A DNA stretch of 37,082 bases from Paracoccus halophilus (GCF_000763905.1 NZ_JRKN01000029.1:1-37082); one strand, 5' to 3'. Counted from the first letter of the stretch, positions 23,440 to 32,385 are shown. Numbers and translations are program-made. Notes: generated by a model from the sequence alone, not told the origin.

Positions 23440-23954
23440 CCGGCAAAACCGTGCGCGCCGCTCTTGAGCATCCGCAGGCGGACGGGCCTGCACCGTTCAC
23501 CACAATGGTCGAACTGACCTTCCAGAAGAAGAAGGTCGAGCGCTGGATACGCTTTGGCCGCAAGAGCTTCGAGCAGATCATCGACCGCCGCCGCAGTCTG
23601 ATCGGCTTTGCGCCCGAAAGCATCTTCGCCTTCGTCCGCTGGGCCTCCAACGATTACGGCACCATCGTTTCGCGGCTCGACATCCTGCGTGCTACCGGGC
23701 GTGGCGAACCGTACCAGACCGTGCCCTTCGTTCGTCCTGGCGGCGAGATACTGCTGCGTATCGACGGCTGGCGACAAGTCCAGCGGGTGCTGGCCCTGAT
23801 CGATGCGGTGGACGCGCTTGGCGTCGACCCGGCCGATGTTGCGCCGGACCATTGGCGACACGTCCACAACCGTTTGAGTGCCGGTCAGGAACCCAATCCC
23901 TACACCCCGGAGCGCCATGCCGCATGGGTCAGCCGCCGGAGGATCGCGCCATGA
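23436..23954 (+). CDS. DUF2840 family protein
   Basis: This 172-residue protein of the DUF2840 family occurs regularly between parA and traF in alphaproteobacterial ICEs. Typical features are FTTMVELTFQKKKVERWIRFGR, FAPESIFAFVRWASNDYGT, LDILRATGRGEPYQTVPFVRPGGEILLRIDGW and a C-terminal end rich in Pro, Arg and His (QEPNPYTPERHAAW). There is no signal peptide and the function is unknown. The FVRWASNDYGT and RPGGEILLRI parts suggest a compact mixed alpha/beta fold. It overlaps both neighbours as ATGA. Confidence 0.8.
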   Translation: MTGKTVRAALEHPQADGPAPFTTMVELTFQKKKVERWIRFGRKSFEQIIDRRRSLIGFAPESIFAFVRWASNDYGTIVSRLDILRATGRGEPYQTVPFVRPGGEILLRIDGWRQVQRVLALIDAVDALGVDPADVAPDHWRHVHNRLSAGQEPNPYTPERHAAWVSRRRIAP

Positions 23955-24496
23955 GCCGCCGCCATATCCTCGCTGTGTCCATGCTGGCCGTCGGCACGCT
24001 TGTCGCCACGGCGGTTGCCGATTTGCCAACCCGGCTGATCTGGAATGCGACTGCCAGCGCGCCCATCGGCTTCTACACGGTTGCTCCCGCCGATGCGCTC
24101 GAAGTTCCCGAACTGGTCGCCATCATGCCGCCCGAACCGCTCGCCGACTTTATGGTCGAGCGTGGCTATGTCGGGCGCGACGTCCCGCTGCTGAAGCGCG
24201 TCCTCGGCCTGCCGGGACAGCGCGTCTGCCGCAACGGCATGATCATTACCGTCGATAACGTCGAGATAGGGGACGCGCTGGAGCGCGACCGCAAGGGCCG
24301 CGATCTGCCGGTCTGGCAGGGCTGCCGCATCATCGGCGACGGTGAACTCTTCCTCATGAATTGGGACATCCGGGACAGCCTCGACGGCCGTTACTTCGGA
24401 CCTGTTCCCGCCAGTTCCGTCATCGGCCGGGCGCTGCCGCTCTGGACCGATGGGGAAGGTAATGGCCGCTACGAATGGCGGGCGGCCACGCATTGA
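23951..24496 (+). CDS. traF: TraF, S26-family pilin-processing peptidase
   Basis: This 181-residue protein has an N-terminal membrane anchor (about 5-25) and then the signal-peptidase fold: catalytic Ser in SAPIGFYTV (about S36), catalytic Lys in PLLKRVLGLPG (about K82) and the box E-like LMNWDIRDSLDGRYFGPV. TraF peptidases of the RP4 type process and cyclise the conjugative pilin in the periplasm. In ICEMlSymR7A traF lies in the rdfS operon, as here. The start overlaps the DUF2840 stop (ATGA). All catalytic residues seem present. Confidence 0.88.
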   Translation: MSRRHILAVSMLAVGTLVATAVADLPTRLIWNATASAPIGFYTVAPADALEVPELVAIMPPEPLADFMVERGYVGRDVPLLKRVLGLPGQRVCRNGMIITVDNVEIGDALERDRKGRDLPVWQGCRIIGDGELFLMNWDIRDSLDGRYFGPVPASSVIGRALPLWTDGEGNGRYEWRAATH

Positions 24497-24531
24497 ACCC
24501 ACGCCAAAACCACCAACACAGGAGACATACC

Positions 24532-24867
24532 ATGCCACAGATCGGTCAATTCGCGCGTGACGCATCCGGCTTTGCCGGTCAGCTCGTCACGCTCACCATG
24601 AAGCGCGATCTCGTCATCGTGCCCGCTGAACATTCCGATGCGGAAAATGCGCCGGACTATCGCGTCCATTACATTGAACATGACGGGCCGGAGGTCGGGG
24701 CTGCTTGGAAACGCACCGGCGAAAAGGCTGGCGAATATCTCTCGGTGCTGCTCGACGATCCCGCCCTGCCGCAGCCGATCCGCGCCAACCTGTTCCGCGA
24801 CGACGATGCAGGCTCGTCATGGTCGCTGCACTGGAGCCGCCCGCGGCCCCGCGAAGACCGGGACTGA
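24532..24867 (+). CDS. DUF736 family protein (transfer operon copy)
   Basis: This 111-residue DUF736 protein starts MPQIGQFARDASGFAGQLVTLTMKR and contains YRVHYIEHDGPEVGAAWKR, YLSVLLDDPALPQPIRANLF and a closing SWSLHWSRP. It is clearly paralogous to the protein at 18768, but diverged, and it belongs to the transfer run between traF and the transglycosylase gene. The ribosome binding site GGAGA lies 6 nt upstream. The gap of 35 bp to traF is the largest in this operon. The function is unknown. Confidence 0.85.
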   Translation: MPQIGQFARDASGFAGQLVTLTMKRDLVIVPAEHSDAENAPDYRVHYIEHDGPEVGAAWKRTGEKAGEYLSVLLDDPALPQPIRANLFRDDDAGSSWSLHWSRPRPREDRD

Positions 24868-24871
24868 GATC

Positions 24872-25582
24872 ATGCGATCCTGCGCCCTTCTTCTCTTCAC
24901 GGCCCTTCTGTCGGCTGGCAGCGGATTGACGCCAGCCATTGCGCAGGTCACGCCGCAACCCGCGCCTGTTACCGCGCATCCCCATGCTGCTTTCATTGCC
25001 GAGGCGTCACAGCGCTTCGGCATTCCAGAGCACTGGATTCGGGCCGTGCTGCGTGTGGAAAGCGCGGGTGATGTACGCGCCATCTCATCGGCGGGTGCAA
25101 TGGGACTGATGCAGGTCATGCCCGATACCTGGGCGGGCCTGCGCAGCCGCCATGGCCTCGGGCGCGATCCTTACGATCCGCGCGACAACATCCTCGCAGG
25201 TACGGCGTATCTGCGCGAGATGTGGGACCGCTATGGCAATGTCGCGGCCATGCTTGCCGCCTACAATGCCGGTCCCGGTCGCTATGACGAGCATCTGGCG
25301 ACAGGTCGCACTTTGCCCGCAGAAACACGCGCCTATGTCGCCACGCTCGCACCTGTTCTCGGGCATGCGGCTGCGCCTGATGTGCCGACGATCGTGCCGC
25401 CGCCACCGCCGGATTGGCGCGAAGCTCCGCTCTTTGTTGCGCAATCCGGCGGCAATTCGGTGGCGGCCAATCAGCCGTCGAGCGACGTCCGCGCAACCGT
25501 TCCTCTGCGCGATTCCGTCGATCAGGAGCCGCAGGACGGCGGCATTTTCGTGGCCCGTGCGAGCAATGGAGATGCGCCATGA
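24872..25582 (+). CDS. Lytic transglycosylase (conjugation-type)
   Basis: This 236-residue protein has a signal peptide (MRSCALLLFTALLSAG, cleavage probably after AIA at residue 24) and then an SLT domain (about 35-150): FGIPEHWIRAVLRVESAG with catalytic Glu about 63, AISSAGAMGLMQVMPDTW, DPRDNILAGTAYLREMWDRYG and AAYNAGPGRY. The C-terminal tail is Pro-rich and disordered. Such periplasmic muramidases open the peptidoglycan for the type IV secretion channel. It starts 4 nt after the DUF736 stop and its own stop overlaps the next start as ATGA. Confidence 0.9.
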   Translation: MRSCALLLFTALLSAGSGLTPAIAQVTPQPAPVTAHPHAAFIAEASQRFGIPEHWIRAVLRVESAGDVRAISSAGAMGLMQVMPDTWAGLRSRHGLGRDPYDPRDNILAGTAYLREMWDRYGNVAAMLAAYNAGPGRYDEHLATGRTLPAETRAYVATLAPVLGHAAAPDVPTIVPPPPPDWREAPLFVAQSGGNSVAANQPSSDVRATVPLRDSVDQEPQDGGIFVARASNGDAP

Positions 25583-25899
25583 GCATGACGTCTCCACGCG
25601 CTTTCGGTCCGCTTCCGGTGTGCAGTCACGCAAGGGGTCGCCTGGCTGCATTCCCGGCAGGAAGGGCAAAAAGGGCAGGGAAGGCGGAGGGCAAGATAAA
25701 GGAAACCGGCACCCTGTCGGGCCGGTTTCTGGGCAAGCCCTTGTCTGCACACTGTTTTGGGGCGCGGCGCACGGCACCATGCTTTTGGGTCTCGCGTGCC
25801 GCGATATGGCGCAAAGCCTTGGTTTTGCTGGGTTTTGACCGGCACTATAGTCGAATATCTGCCGTTTGCGTACCAAAACGGCATGGGATGCGCCCATGA
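25579..25899 (+). CDS. Small basic protein of unknown function, before rlxS
   Basis: This 106-residue frame starts MSMTSPRAFGPLPVCSHARGRLAAFP, continues with a Lys/Gly/Arg-rich stretch (GRAKRAGKAEGKIKETG) and ends GFDRHYSRISAVCVPKRHGMRP. It is strongly basic, with no membrane segment and no recognised domain. It overlaps the transglycosylase stop and the relaxase start as ATGA at both ends, which favours a real, coupled gene. ICEMlSymR7A also has a small gene between traF and rlxS. Its 3' end coincides with the candidate oriT. It could be an accessory DNA-binding protein; that is speculation. Confidence 0.5.
   Translation: MSMTSPRAFGPLPVCSHARGRLAAFPAGRAKRAGKAEGKIKETGTLSGRFLGKPLSAHCFGARRTAPCFWVSRAAIWRKALVLLGFDRHYSRISAVCVPKRHGMRP
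25861..25895 (+). other. Candidate oriT before the relaxase gene
   Basis: An inverted repeat GCCGTTT (25861-25867)/AAACGGC (25876-25882) with an 8-nt loop is followed by ATGGGATGCGCCC just before the rlxS ATG. A hairpin followed within about 10 nt by a GCG-CCC step resembles the plan of RSF1010-like origins of transfer. Position next to the relaxase gene is typical. The nick site cannot be proven from sequence. Confidence 0.35.
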
Positions 25900-27968
25900 G
25901 CGCCGACGACGAGAACCGCTTTCGCCCGAGGCCAGGTCGGATCAAATCCGACGTGCCGAAGGCGGGCAAGGCGAAGAGCTTTCTGACGCAGGCGAAGAAG
26001 CTTGCGCGTCAGCATAGCAACCGCTCCGGCAGATCATCATCATTCGCATCACGGACATCCTGGTCGCCTTCATCTGGTTCGGCCGGAAAGAGCGGGAAGG
26101 CATCGCGGGCTGGCAAAGGTCCGGGCGTCAAGCGTGGCCGAGGTGCAGCCTTTGTCCGCGCCCGAACCCTGTCGGGCAGTTGGCGTCACAGTGCGGCCGG
26201 AGTGCGCCGCGTCGTCGTCAAGACCCGATACGTCCAGAGCGCGGGGAAGAATGGCAAAGGGGCAGCCCATCTGCGCTACATCCAGCGCGACGGCACCTCG
26301 CGCGATGGCGAACGTGGCCAGCTCTATTCCGCCACCGAGGATCGTGCCGATGGAGATGCCTTTCTTGATCGCGGCAAGGATGATCGCCACCAGTTTCGCT
26401 TTATCGTTTCGCCCGAAGATGCCGCCGATCTTTCCGATCTCACCGAACACACCCGAGACCTGATGATCCGCATCGAGGCCGACCTTGGCACGAAACTCGA
26501 TTGGGTGGCGGTCAATCACCACAATACCGGCCATCCCCATGTCCATGTCATTGTTCGGGGGAAGGACGATCTGGGCGAGAACCTGGTCATCAACGGCGAC
26601 TATCTCGCCAATGGTATTCGTGAGCGGGCGAGCGAACTGACCACGCTGGAACTCGGCCCCGTGACCGAGATCGAGCAGAGCCGCAAACTGTCCGCCGAAA
26701 TCGATCAGGATCGCTTCACGCGCATCGACCGCGCCATGACCGAGGAGGCCGATGAAAGGTTCCTCGATCTGCGCCATGAACCGACAGATGCACGCCGCCA
26801 GTTCAACCGGACGCTTCGCCTGCGCCGTCTCGCCAAACTCGAAAAGATGGGGCTGGCCACCGAACACGCGCAGGGCGTCTGGGAGCTTGGCGCGAAGATG
26901 GAACCGGCGTTGCGTGAACTGGGTGAACGCGGCGACATCATCCGTAACATGCACAAGGCGCTGAAGGCTGATGGGCAGGAACGTGATCCAATAACCTTCC
27001 AGCTTCACGATGCAGCACCCGCGGCACCCATCACCGGCCGCGTTGTGGACAAATATCTCACTGACGAGATGGGCGAGAACCTGACGCTCGTGGTGGACGG
27101 CATCGACGGACGAACACACCATCTTCCCGGCATTGATCCGGCCCGCGTCGAGGACGCCCGGATCGGCAGCATCGTGGAAGTCGGTCTTGCAGATACAGCG
27201 CAACGTCCCTCTGATCGCACCATCGCCAAGATCTCGGAGAACGGTATTTACCGGCCAAGCCGTCATCTCGAACAGGTGAAATTCGAGGGACGTGTGCCGG
27301 GTGGTGATTACGAGGGCTATGTCGATGCCCATGTCCGACGACTGGAGGCGCTGCGCCGCGCTGGCATTGCTGAACGGATCGACGCTGACCAGTGGCGCAT
27401 CCCCGATGACTTCGAGAATCGCGCCGCCGCCTATGATGCTGGTCGCAACCGGCAGGCCAGCATCCGCGTCGTCTCCACCTTCGATCTGGAAAAGCAGATC
27501 GGCGCCGATGGTACGACCTGGCTGGACCGGCGACTGGTGACGCCGGACGCTTCGGACCTTACCCCGGCAGGGTTCGGTCAGCAGGTGCGCGAGGCGATGG
27601 ATCAGCGCCGTGAGCATCATATCGCACAGGGCGATGCCACGCGGCAGCAGAATGGACGCATTCTCTATAGGCGCAACCTGCTCGCCAATCTGCGCGAACG
27701 GGAGGTGGCCCGCGTCGGCGCGGAAATGGCCGAGAGCAAGGGCTTGCCATTCCGCGCGGCTGCCGATGGAGAAACTGTCACTGGCAAGTTCACCGGGACC
27801 GCACATCTATCGAGCGGCAAATTCGCCATTATCGAAAAGAGCCACGAGTTCACTCTCGTCCCATGGCGGCCAGTAATCGACCGCCAGATCGGCCGCGAGG
27901 TTGCGGGCATCGTGCAGGGTGGATCAGTCTCGTGGCAGCTTGAGCGGCAGCGGGGATTGGGCCTTTAG
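25896..27968 (+). CDS. rlxS: Relaxase RlxS (VirD2-like, DUF3363)
   Basis: This 690-residue protein has a basic, Ser/Lys-rich N-terminus (about 1-100), then the relaxase fold (about 105-250) with KTRYVQSAGKNGKGAAHLRYIQRDG, the nucleotide-positioning region and the metal-binding motif HHNTGHPHVHVIVRG (about 207-221), which contains the three-His cluster. The long C-terminal DUF3363 region (about 360-690) includes GGDYEGYVDAHVRRLEALRRAGIAERI and ends FTLVPWRPVIDRQIGREVAGIVQGGSVSWQLERQRGLGL. It should nick oriT and pilot the strand into the recipient. The start overlaps the previous gene (ATGA). Its stop overlaps that of the convergent MocR gene by 3 bp, the edge of the cargo island. Confidence 0.9.
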   Translation: MSADDENRFRPRPGRIKSDVPKAGKAKSFLTQAKKLARQHSNRSGRSSSFASRTSWSPSSGSAGKSGKASRAGKGPGVKRGRGAAFVRARTLSGSWRHSAAGVRRVVVKTRYVQSAGKNGKGAAHLRYIQRDGTSRDGERGQLYSATEDRADGDAFLDRGKDDRHQFRFIVSPEDAADLSDLTEHTRDLMIRIEADLGTKLDWVAVNHHNTGHPHVHVIVRGKDDLGENLVINGDYLANGIRERASELTTLELGPVTEIEQSRKLSAEIDQDRFTRIDRAMTEEADERFLDLRHEPTDARRQFNRTLRLRRLAKLEKMGLATEHAQGVWELGAKMEPALRELGERGDIIRNMHKALKADGQERDPITFQLHDAAPAAPITGRVVDKYLTDEMGENLTLVVDGIDGRTHHLPGIDPARVEDARIGSIVEVGLADTAQRPSDRTIAKISENGIYRPSRHLEQVKFEGRVPGGDYEGYVDAHVRRLEALRRAGIAERIDADQWRIPDDFENRAAAYDAGRNRQASIRVVSTFDLEKQIGADGTTWLDRRLVTPDASDLTPAGFGQQVREAMDQRREHHIAQGDATRQQNGRILYRRNLLANLREREVARVGAEMAESKGLPFRAAADGETVTGKFTGTAHLSSGKFAIIEKSHEFTLVPWRPVIDRQIGREVAGIVQGGSVSWQLERQRGLGL

Positions 27969-29395
27969 CAGTTTGACGGGCAGGACTTTCCAATCGTGCG
28001 TTGCAAAACGTCTATGACAATCGGATCGTCGCATTGGGCGACGTTGAAACGCATGAAGCTGGCAGCCGTTTGCGATGCGCTGAACACGTTACCAGGGGCG
28101 AGCACAACATTGTCGGCCAAGCTGGCGCGCGCCATATCGGCGGAATTACAGCCGTCTGGTAGGCGGCACCAAAGATAGAACCCGCCACGTGGCATCAGCC
28201 ACGGCTCGATTCCGATGTGCTGCAGTTTCCCTGCCGTCTCGCGGCGCACTCGCGCAAGACGGCGGCGCAATTCCTCCATATGCTTGCGATAGCTGCCGCT
28301 CGACAGAACGCTGGCGATCAGTTCCGTCGCCAAGGGACTCGGCCCGCCAAAGCTGGTCGCAACCTGTAGGTCCAAGAGGTCGGAAATCCAGTCCGGGCGG
28401 GCAGCGATGTAACCGCAGCGCACCGAGGCGGATAGGGTCTTGGAAAAGCTGCCAATACGGATGACGCTGTTGAGGCCATCCAACGCTGCCAATCGAACCG
28501 AAGGTTCCGGCTCGAAATCGGCAAATATGTCATCCTCCACGATGGTCAGGTCATGGGCGGCGGCGGCATTGAGAAGACGATGCGCAGCCTGCGCCGTTAG
28601 GGTCGCGCCCGTAGGGTTGTGAAGCGCGGAGTTGGTGAGATAGAGGCGCGGACGCTCGGCAGCGAGTATCGCCTCGAAAGAGGCAATGTCCGGTCCCGAC
28701 GGCGTATAGGGCACGCTGGCAATCTTCACCTGATGCGCGCGCAACAAGGCCCGAAAATTGAAGTAGCAGGGATCGTCCACCAGCACCGCATCGCCCGGAC
28801 GAAGCAGGAAACGGCAGATCAGATCGACCGCTTGTGTTCCCGATGCGGTCAGCAAGAGTTGGTCGGGCGATAACTCTATTCCTTCCTCGGCAAAACGCCC
28901 CATCAGGAGGCGACGCAGCGTGAACGAACCACGCGTGCTGCCGTAGTCCGACAGAACGGCATTGTCGGCACGTGCGATGGCGCGCAACGCCCGGCGCAGC
29001 GCCTCATGCGGCATCCAGTCCGGCGGAAGCCAGCCGCAACCGGGTTTCAGCGCCGCAGAATCAGCATCGAGCGATTGCCGCGAAACCCAGAACGGATCGA
29101 CCGCGCGCTCTGTCGGGGGCAGTTTTTCCGCCAGAACCAAAGGTGGCAACGCGGATGCGGAGACATAGAAACCCGATCCTTGCTTCGCGCGGATCAACCC
29201 TTCGGCCGCGAGCCGGTCATAGGCTTCGACGACCGTGGAGGGAGAAACGCCCATCGTCTTGGCGAAGGCCCGAATAGATGGCAGCCGGTCGTCGGGGCCA
29301 AGCGCTCGACTGGCAACTTTCGCCCGTATCGCCGTCATCACGTCGATGGTTCGCGTTCCCCTGCGGCCGACTGGCTGCTCCACCACCACGCCCAA
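27965..29395 (-). CDS. MocR/PdxR-type GntR regulator with aminotransferase domain
   Basis: This 476-residue protein has an N-terminal GntR winged helix (about 15-78; LPSIRAFAKTMGVSPSTVVEAYDRLAAEGLI) and a C-terminal fold-type I aminotransferase domain with NPTGATL, IVEDDIFADFEP and the PLP-binding SFSKTLSASVRCG (Lys about 319). MocR proteins sense PLP or amino acids and control the divergent gene, here an EamA-type exporter. I prefer the TTG start at 29395 with AGAAGG upstream; an earlier TTG at 29464 would place codons across the presumed operator at 29412-29441. A later ATG at 'MTAIRAKV' is also possible. It is the first cargo gene after rlxS. Confidence 0.85.
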   Translation of the reverse strand: MGVVVEQPVGRRGTRTIDVMTAIRAKVASRALGPDDRLPSIRAFAKTMGVSPSTVVEAYDRLAAEGLIRAKQGSGFYVSASALPPLVLAEKLPPTERAVDPFWVSRQSLDADSAALKPGCGWLPPDWMPHEALRRALRAIARADNAVLSDYGSTRGSFTLRRLLMGRFAEEGIELSPDQLLLTASGTQAVDLICRFLLRPGDAVLVDDPCYFNFRALLRAHQVKIASVPYTPSGPDIASFEAILAAERPRLYLTNSALHNPTGATLTAQAAHRLLNAAAAHDLTIVEDDIFADFEPEPSVRLAALDGLNSVIRIGSFSKTLSASVRCGYIAARPDWISDLLDLQVATSFGGPSPLATELIASVLSSGSYRKHMEELRRRLARVRRETAGKLQHIGIEPWLMPRGGFYLWCRLPDGCNSADMARASLADNVVLAPGNVFSASQTAASFMRFNVAQCDDPIVIDVLQRTIGKSCPSNC

Positions 29396-29411
29396 GTGTA
29401 TTACCTTCTCT

Positions 29412-29441
29412 ATCAATACGGTTTGTTTTAATTGTATTGAT
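29412..29441. promoter_or_regulatory. Inverted repeat, probable MocR operator
   Basis: ATCAATAC (29412-29419) and GTATTGAT (29434-29441) form a perfect 8-bp inverted repeat separated by 14 bp of AT-rich DNA. It sits between the divergent MocR and EamA genes, where the regulator would be expected to bind. The whole intergenic stretch is much more AT-rich than the neighbouring genes. Confidence 0.6.
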
Positions 29442-29499
29442 TTGTAGCTGATCGCACCAGCCAAAATCGTCTATTCCCGCGAATGGAAAGCGAGGTGTG

Positions 29500-30369
29500 A
29501 TGGACGATACAAGATCATCGGTGGAAGGCTGGGGCAGCGGACTGCTCGGCGTTATCATTTTCAGCGGCTCCCTGCCTGCTACGCGCGTGGCGGTAGCGGA
29601 TTTCTCGCCGCTGTTTCTGACCTCCGCACGGGCCGTCATCGCTGCGCTGCTAGGGGCTGCGCTGCTCATGCTTTTGCGGCAGGCACGTCCGCAACACGGG
29701 GATGTGCTGTCTCTGGCCATCGTCTCCATAGGCGTGGTGATCGGGTTTCCGTTACTGACCGCGCTCGCCCTTCAACACATCACATCCGCCCATTCCATTG
29801 TATTCATCGGCCTTCTGCCGCTTGCGACCGCAATATTCGGCGTGCTGCGCGGTGGTGAACGACCGAAGCCGATGTTTTGGCTGTTTTCGTGTTTGGGGAG
29901 CGCAACGGTCGTCGCCTTCGCGATTTCCAATGGTGGGTCTAGATCACAGACCGGCGATCTTCTCATGATCGCGGCCATTATCCTTTGTGGGCTTGGCTAT
30001 GCGGAGGGGGCTAAACTGTCGCGCCGCCTCGGCGGATGGCAAGTCATTTCATGGGCGCTGGTTCTGTCGGCTCCCGTGATGCTGGTGCTGACAATGGTGA
30101 CGCTTCCGGCCTCATTGGAAGGCATCGGCGCTCCCGCGTGGCTAAGCCTCGCTTATGTATCCGTGTTCTCCATGCTGGTGGGCTTTGTCTTCTGGTATCG
30201 AGGCCTTGCGCTCGGCGGCATCGCAGGCGTCGGCCAGTTGCAGTTGCTTCAACCGTTCTTCGGTCTTGCACTTGCGGGTTTTCTGCTGGGAGAGCCTGTC
30301 GCGTGGACAATGATCGTGGCCACTGGCCTCATCGTCGTCTTCGTGGCCTTTGCGAAAAGATTTGCGTGA
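29500..30369 (+). CDS. EamA/DMT-family exporter
   Basis: This 289-residue inner-membrane protein has about ten hydrophobic helices in two EamA repeats (about 10-140 and 150-285). Typical pieces are PATRVAVADFSPLFLTSARAVIAALLGAALL in repeat 1, and LSLAYVSVFSMLVGFVFWYRGLALGGIAGVGQLQLLQPFFGLALAGFLLGE in repeat 2. Drug/metabolite transporters of this kind export amino acids or other small metabolites. It is divergent from the MocR gene, which probably controls it. ATG 29500 is preferred over GTG 29497, with GAGG a few bases upstream. Confidence 0.88.
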   Translation: MDDTRSSVEGWGSGLLGVIIFSGSLPATRVAVADFSPLFLTSARAVIAALLGAALLMLLRQARPQHGDVLSLAIVSIGVVIGFPLLTALALQHITSAHSIVFIGLLPLATAIFGVLRGGERPKPMFWLFSCLGSATVVAFAISNGGSRSQTGDLLMIAAIILCGLGYAEGAKLSRRLGGWQVISWALVLSAPVMLVLTMVTLPASLEGIGAPAWLSLAYVSVFSMLVGFVFWYRGLALGGIAGVGQLQLLQPFFGLALAGFLLGEPVAWTMIVATGLIVVFVAFAKRFA

Positions 30370-30410
30370 CGCTGCGCGCCGTCTCCAACTTCTTCGGCTC
30401 GCCACCAAAT

Positions 30411-31355
30411 TCACCCAAAGTAGGGCGTTTCGAGTTCCTGTTTGGCCTCGCGGAGCATACTAGCCAAAAAGTCCGCCACCACTCGAACCCTACGCGATTG
30501 AGCGAGGTCCGAATGGACGGCAAGCCAGATTTCTTGGTCAATGCCAAGATCGCCTTGCAGGCAGACAAGGTCGCCCTGTCGCCCAAGAAAGTGCGGAAGC
30601 ACAGCCAATCCGACGCCCGAGATGGCGGCGACGAGCTGCGCCGAGAGTGTCGTTGTCGCCAGAGCCGGCGCACGTCCGCGCAACGCGCGCTCAACCCATC
30701 GGGCGGAAGGAAGATGACCGTAGGTTTCGCACCATGTGATGAAGCGATCCGCTTCAAGCCGGGCATCATCTTGACGATGTTCGGCATAATCACGCGAGGC
30801 ATAAAGGCCGAAACCGAGCGTGCCGAGACGCCGGATTGTGACATTCCCCCGCTCGGGCTTGACAAGTCGAACGGCGAGATCAGCATCGCGCCGGTGCAGA
30901 TTGACCGCCGGAACGTCCGTGACGACCTCCAGTGTGAGGTCTGGATACTGATTGGTCAGCTTCGGCAGTGCCGGGATAATGATATGGTTTGCCAGCGTCT
31001 CGGCCGTGGCGAGCCGCACGCGTCCCGCGATCCCAGCTTGTGCAGCCGATCCTTCGGTAAAGGCTTCGGCTGCTTCTTCGAGCGTTTCGGCGCGCTCAAA
31101 CAGCGCCGCCCCGTCATCCGTGAGGCGATAGCCGTTCTGGTGCCGGCTGAACAGCGTCAGTCCGAGCGCGGCTTCCAGTCGTTCGATCTGGCGCGACACG
31201 GTGGCCAGGCCAGTGCCGAGACTGGCCGCCGCGCCGCTCAACGACCCGGTGCGGGCAATGGCGAGGAACACCCGCGCATCGTCCCAGCGAAGGCGGCCCG
31301 CGCCATGCTTTCCGATTTCGGAAATCTGTTTACGGTTCTTGGTGGTTTTATTCAT
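30411..31355 (-). CDS. LysR-family transcriptional regulator
   Basis: This 314-residue protein has an N-terminal HTH (about 25-85; [38 protein letters not shown]) and a periplasmic-binding-like effector domain with [19 protein letters not shown] and [23 protein letters not shown]. The start chosen is ATG 31355 ([10 protein letters not shown]); the frame continues upstream but would overlap the divergent aldo-keto reductase gene. It is divergent from that gene with a 46-bp gap, so it most likely regulates the reductase/CMD-like pair. It is convergent with the EamA gene (41 bp between stops). Confidence 0.9.
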   Translation of the reverse strand: MNKTTKNRKQISEIGKHGAGRLRWDDARVFLAIARTGSLSGAAASLGTGLATVSRQIERLEAALGLTLFSRHQNGYRLTDDGAALFERAETLEEAAEAFTEGSAAQAGIAGRVRLATAETLANHIIIPALPKLTNQYPDLTLEVVTDVPAVNLHRRDADLAVRLVKPERGNVTIRRLGTLGFGLYASRDYAEHRQDDARLEADRFITWCETYGHLPSARWVERALRGRAPALATTTLSAQLVAAISGVGLAVLPHFLGRQGDLVCLQGDLGIDQEIWLAVHSDLAQSRRVRVVADFLASMLREAKQELETPYFG

Positions 31356-31373
31356 CGAAAGAGAAAACCATCT

Positions 31374-31390
31374 TTGTCTCCGAAGAACAA
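31374..31390. promoter_or_regulatory. Candidate LysR operator
   Basis: TTGT (31374-31377) and ACAA (31387-31390) form a short dyad with 9 bp between, in the 46-bp space between the divergent LysR and aldo-keto reductase starts. Size and position fit a LysR site, but the dyad is short. It also overlaps the AAGGAG ribosome binding site of the reductase gene. Confidence 0.35.
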
Positions 31391-31401
31391 GGAGCAAAGC
31401 A

Positions 31402-32385
31402 ATGCAACAGCGAACACTTGGTCCCGACCTATCGGTTTCCTCCATCGGGCTTGGCTGTATGGGGATGAGCGAATTCTATGGTCCACGCGACGACGAGGAA
31501 TCACTCGCGGTGCTGCAACGAGCTGTCGATCTGGGCATCGACTTCCTCGACACCGCCGACATGTATGGCCCGCACCACAATGAAGAACTGATCGGGCGCT
31601 TCCTCGCCGAAAGCGGTGCCAAGGTGAAGATTGCCACCAAGTTCGGCATCGTACGCAAACCCGGCGAATACGCACGCAGCATCGACAACAACGCCGACTA
31701 CATGCGTCGTGCCTGCGAAGGATCGCTCAAGCGGCTTGGGGTGGAGCGGATCGACCTCTACTACGTCCACCGAATCGACCGCGAGCAGCCCATCGAAGAA
31801 ACGATGGAGGGACTGGCTGCCCTGCGCCGCGAAGGCAAGATCGGCCATATCGGGCTTTGCGAAGTTAGCGCCGAGACGCTACGCCGCGCTCATGCCGTCC
31901 ATCCGGTCACAGCGGTGCAGACCGAATATTCGCTCTGGACCCGCGATGTGGAAGCCGAGATATTGCCGACTTGCCGCGACCTGGGCATCGGCTTCGTCGC
32001 CTATTCGCCGCTTGGGCGCGGGTTCCTCACCGGAAGATTTCAGGCTGGATCGCAGTTCGAGGAAGGGGATTTTCGCGCCAGCCTGCCGCGTTTCACGCCG
32101 GATAACGCTGCGACCAACGGTGCGCTGGTAGATGTCGTGCGTGGAATTGCAGCCGAAAAGGACTGCACCCCGGCACAGGTGGCCTTGGCATGGCTGCTGG
32201 CCAAGGGCGACAACATCGTGCCGATTCCCGGCACCAAGCGGATCAAGTATCTCGAAGAAAACGCTTCTGCCACTTCTGTTGGATTGTCTGCTGACGAACT
32301 CGCCGACCTGGAGCGCTCGATCACTGTGCTTCCCGTAGCAGGGGACCGTTACACGGCGGAAGGCATGAAGGGAGTCAACATATGA
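31402..32385 (+). CDS. Aldo-keto reductase
   Basis: This 327-residue AKR has the (beta/alpha)8 fold and is related to YajO/Tas- and AKR13-like oxidoreductases. The catalytic tetrad is present: Asp50 and Tyr55 in FLDTADMYG, Lys80 in IATKFG, and His123 in DLYYVHRID. The NADPH site is supported by [13 protein letters not shown] near the C-terminus. It should reduce aldehydes or ketones with NADPH; the substrate is unknown. The ribosome binding site AAGGAG is good. Its stop overlaps the next gene's start (ATGA), so the reductase and the CMD-like protein form an operon. Confidence 0.92.
   Translation: MQQRTLGPDLSVSSIGLGCMGMSEFYGPRDDEESLAVLQRAVDLGIDFLDTADMYGPHHNEELIGRFLAESGAKVKIATKFGIVRKPGEYARSIDNNADYMRRACEGSLKRLGVERIDLYYVHRIDREQPIEETMEGLAALRREGKIGHIGLCEVSAETLRRAHAVHPVTAVQTEYSLWTRDVEAEILPTCRDLGIGFVAYSPLGRGFLTGRFQAGSQFEEGDFRASLPRFTPDNAATNGALVDVVRGIAAEKDCTPAQVALAWLLAKGDNIVPIPGTKRIKYLEENASATSVGLSADELADLERSITVLPVAGDRYTAEGMKGVNI

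Noticed and set aside
27965..29464. MocR start at TTG 29464
   Set aside because: It would run the coding sequence through the AT-rich inverted repeat at 29412-29441; the TTG at 29395 has a better ribosome binding site.
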